A stretch of DNA of 64,000 nucleotides from CBDCWQ01 sp965223435 (GTDB taxonomy: Bacteria > Myxococcota > Kuafuiibacteriia > Kuafuiibacteriales > Kuafuiibacteriaceae), in the NCBI GenBank assembly GCA_965223435.1, contig CBDCWQ010000017.1, forward strand, positions 268,877-332,876. The letters are read 5' to 3'. A program made the translations under genes and the position numbers. This document shows positions 63,376 to 64,000 of this stretch, one piece after another. The notes beneath the pieces were generated by a model. The model was not told the origin of the DNA, searched no databases, and saw nothing but the letters and a program-made list of their open reading frames with translations. Position 1 is the stretch's first letter. Every line of letters starts with the position of its first letter.

Positions 63376-64000
63376 ATGTCTACTTCGCCTTCCTCACCTT
63401 TCGGACGCCATCGCACCAAAATTAGTCCCTTCCAAACCCCATCTGAGGAAACGATTGCTTACGCCAAAGGGCTAAATAGTCATGAGCTTGGCCCTGGCGA
63501 ATTGGCGCTATCTGAATGGGCTGCCTTGGGGCTGGAACTGCCCAATTTGCCCGTGTTACGCCAATTCCGACTCAAGCGCATACGGGAAAAGCTCAACGCC
63601 TTAGATTATGCAGGCATTGTTCTCTACGATCCGCTCAACGTACGCTATGCCACTGATAGTACCAATATGCAGCTTTGGACGGCACACAATGCGGTGCGTT
63701 ACTGCTTTATTGCAACTGAGGGGCCGGTTATTCTGTTTGATTTCCACAATTGCAGCCATTTAAGCGTGCATTTAGATTTAGTTGATGAGGTTCGCCCCGG
63801 CAAAGCCTGGTACTTCTTTGGGGCTGGCCATCGCTATGCTGAAATTGCCCAGGTTTGGGCAAGCGAGATTGCCGATTTGGTTAAGCAACATGGGGGTGGA
63901 AACATGAGGCTGGCCATTGACCGCTGTAACGAGGAGGGGATTGAAGCGTTACATCAGCAGGGCATCCAAACATTTAATGGCGAAGAAGTGATGGAGTTGG
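63376..64000 (+). CDS. M24-family protein resembling DMSP lyase DddP, 3' end off the window
   Basis: ATG 63376 follows TAGGAG; 208 codons are visible before the edge. The N-terminal creatinase/prolidase-like half matches DddP very closely: 'ELALSEWAALGLELP', 'YAGIVLYDPLNVRYATDSTN' and, directly after it, MQLWTAHN, then 'VILFDFHN' and 'VKQHGGGNMRLAIDR'. DddP cleaves dimethylsulfoniopropionate to DMS and acrylate and is known mainly from marine alphaproteobacteria. The catalytic metal-binding half is outside the window, so lyase and peptidase activities cannot be told apart here. Codon use is more AT-rich than in the biotin operon. Confidence 0.82.
   Translation, partial: MSTSPSSPFGRHRTKISPFQTPSEETIAYAKGLNSHELGPGELALSEWAALGLELPNLPVLRQFRLKRIREKLNALDYAGIVLYDPLNVRYATDSTNMQLWTAHNAVRYCFIATEGPVILFDFHNCSHLSVHLDLVDEVRPGKAWYFFGAGHRYAEIAQVWASEIADLVKQHGGGNMRLAIDRCNEEGIEALHQQGIQTFNGEEVMEL

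Overview
The first ~62.9 kb look like a chromosome fragment of a Myxococcota-like (delta-proteobacterial) bacterium. This rests on GC-rich coding, two sigma-54 activators (one with PilZ, one with FHA), a Ser/Thr kinase with a PEGA tail, FG-GAP lipoproteins carrying a CGNG..GE.CD cysteine motif, OmpA proteins with thrombospondin type 3 (TSP3) linkers, giant TSP3 proteins with MYXO-CTERM-like tails, and many lipoproteins. From about 62,943 to the right edge the sequence is visibly more AT-rich and appears to come from a different genome. A biotin synthase gene is cut off exactly at that point.

Layout. 1-5.8 kb: a LamG surface protein (cut by the left edge), a PilZ/receiver/sigma-54 activator, an IS200/IS605-type element, and a convergent FHA/sigma-54 activator. 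5.9-12.7 kb: a tight four-gene operon (FG-GAP lipoprotein, TPR/PEGA membrane protein, beta-propeller lipoprotein, Ser/Thr kinase). 12.9-19.3 kb: small exported proteins, glnS, a DUF1207-like protein, a long perfect inverted repeat and a eukaryote-type hexokinase. 19.4-22.1 kb: a histidine kinase followed by a PP2C/SpoIIE phosphatase, apparently one HK-receiver-phosphatase gene broken inside the receiver. 22.1-28.9 kb: a decaying accessory region with a DUF222/HNH nuclease, a group II intron reverse-transcriptase relic split by an intact IS66 element (8-bp target duplication), and a small gene behind a frameshifted relic.

29-57 kb is dominated by surface proteins. Two paralogous modules each pair an OmpA/TSP3 outer-membrane protein with a giant calcium-repeat protein directly downstream (28,990-36,310 and 48,818-56,922). 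Between them, on the minus strand, lie a ~3,450-residue secreted protein interrupted by one in-frame TGA where Trp is expected, and a two-gene lipoprotein operon behind a clear cobalamin riboswitch. 57-62.9 kb: two tandem small lipoproteins, a small membrane protein, and a biotin operon (bioB-bioA-bioD-bioF) whose last gene is a membrane-anchored amidohydrolase.

The last ~1.05 kb carries tRNA-Lys(TTT) with promoter and terminator, then the start of an M24-family protein closely resembling the DMSP lyase DddP. The most interesting material is the duplicated OmpA-giant protein module, the TGA-split giant gene, and the B12-controlled lipoprotein pair with no receptor gene beside it.
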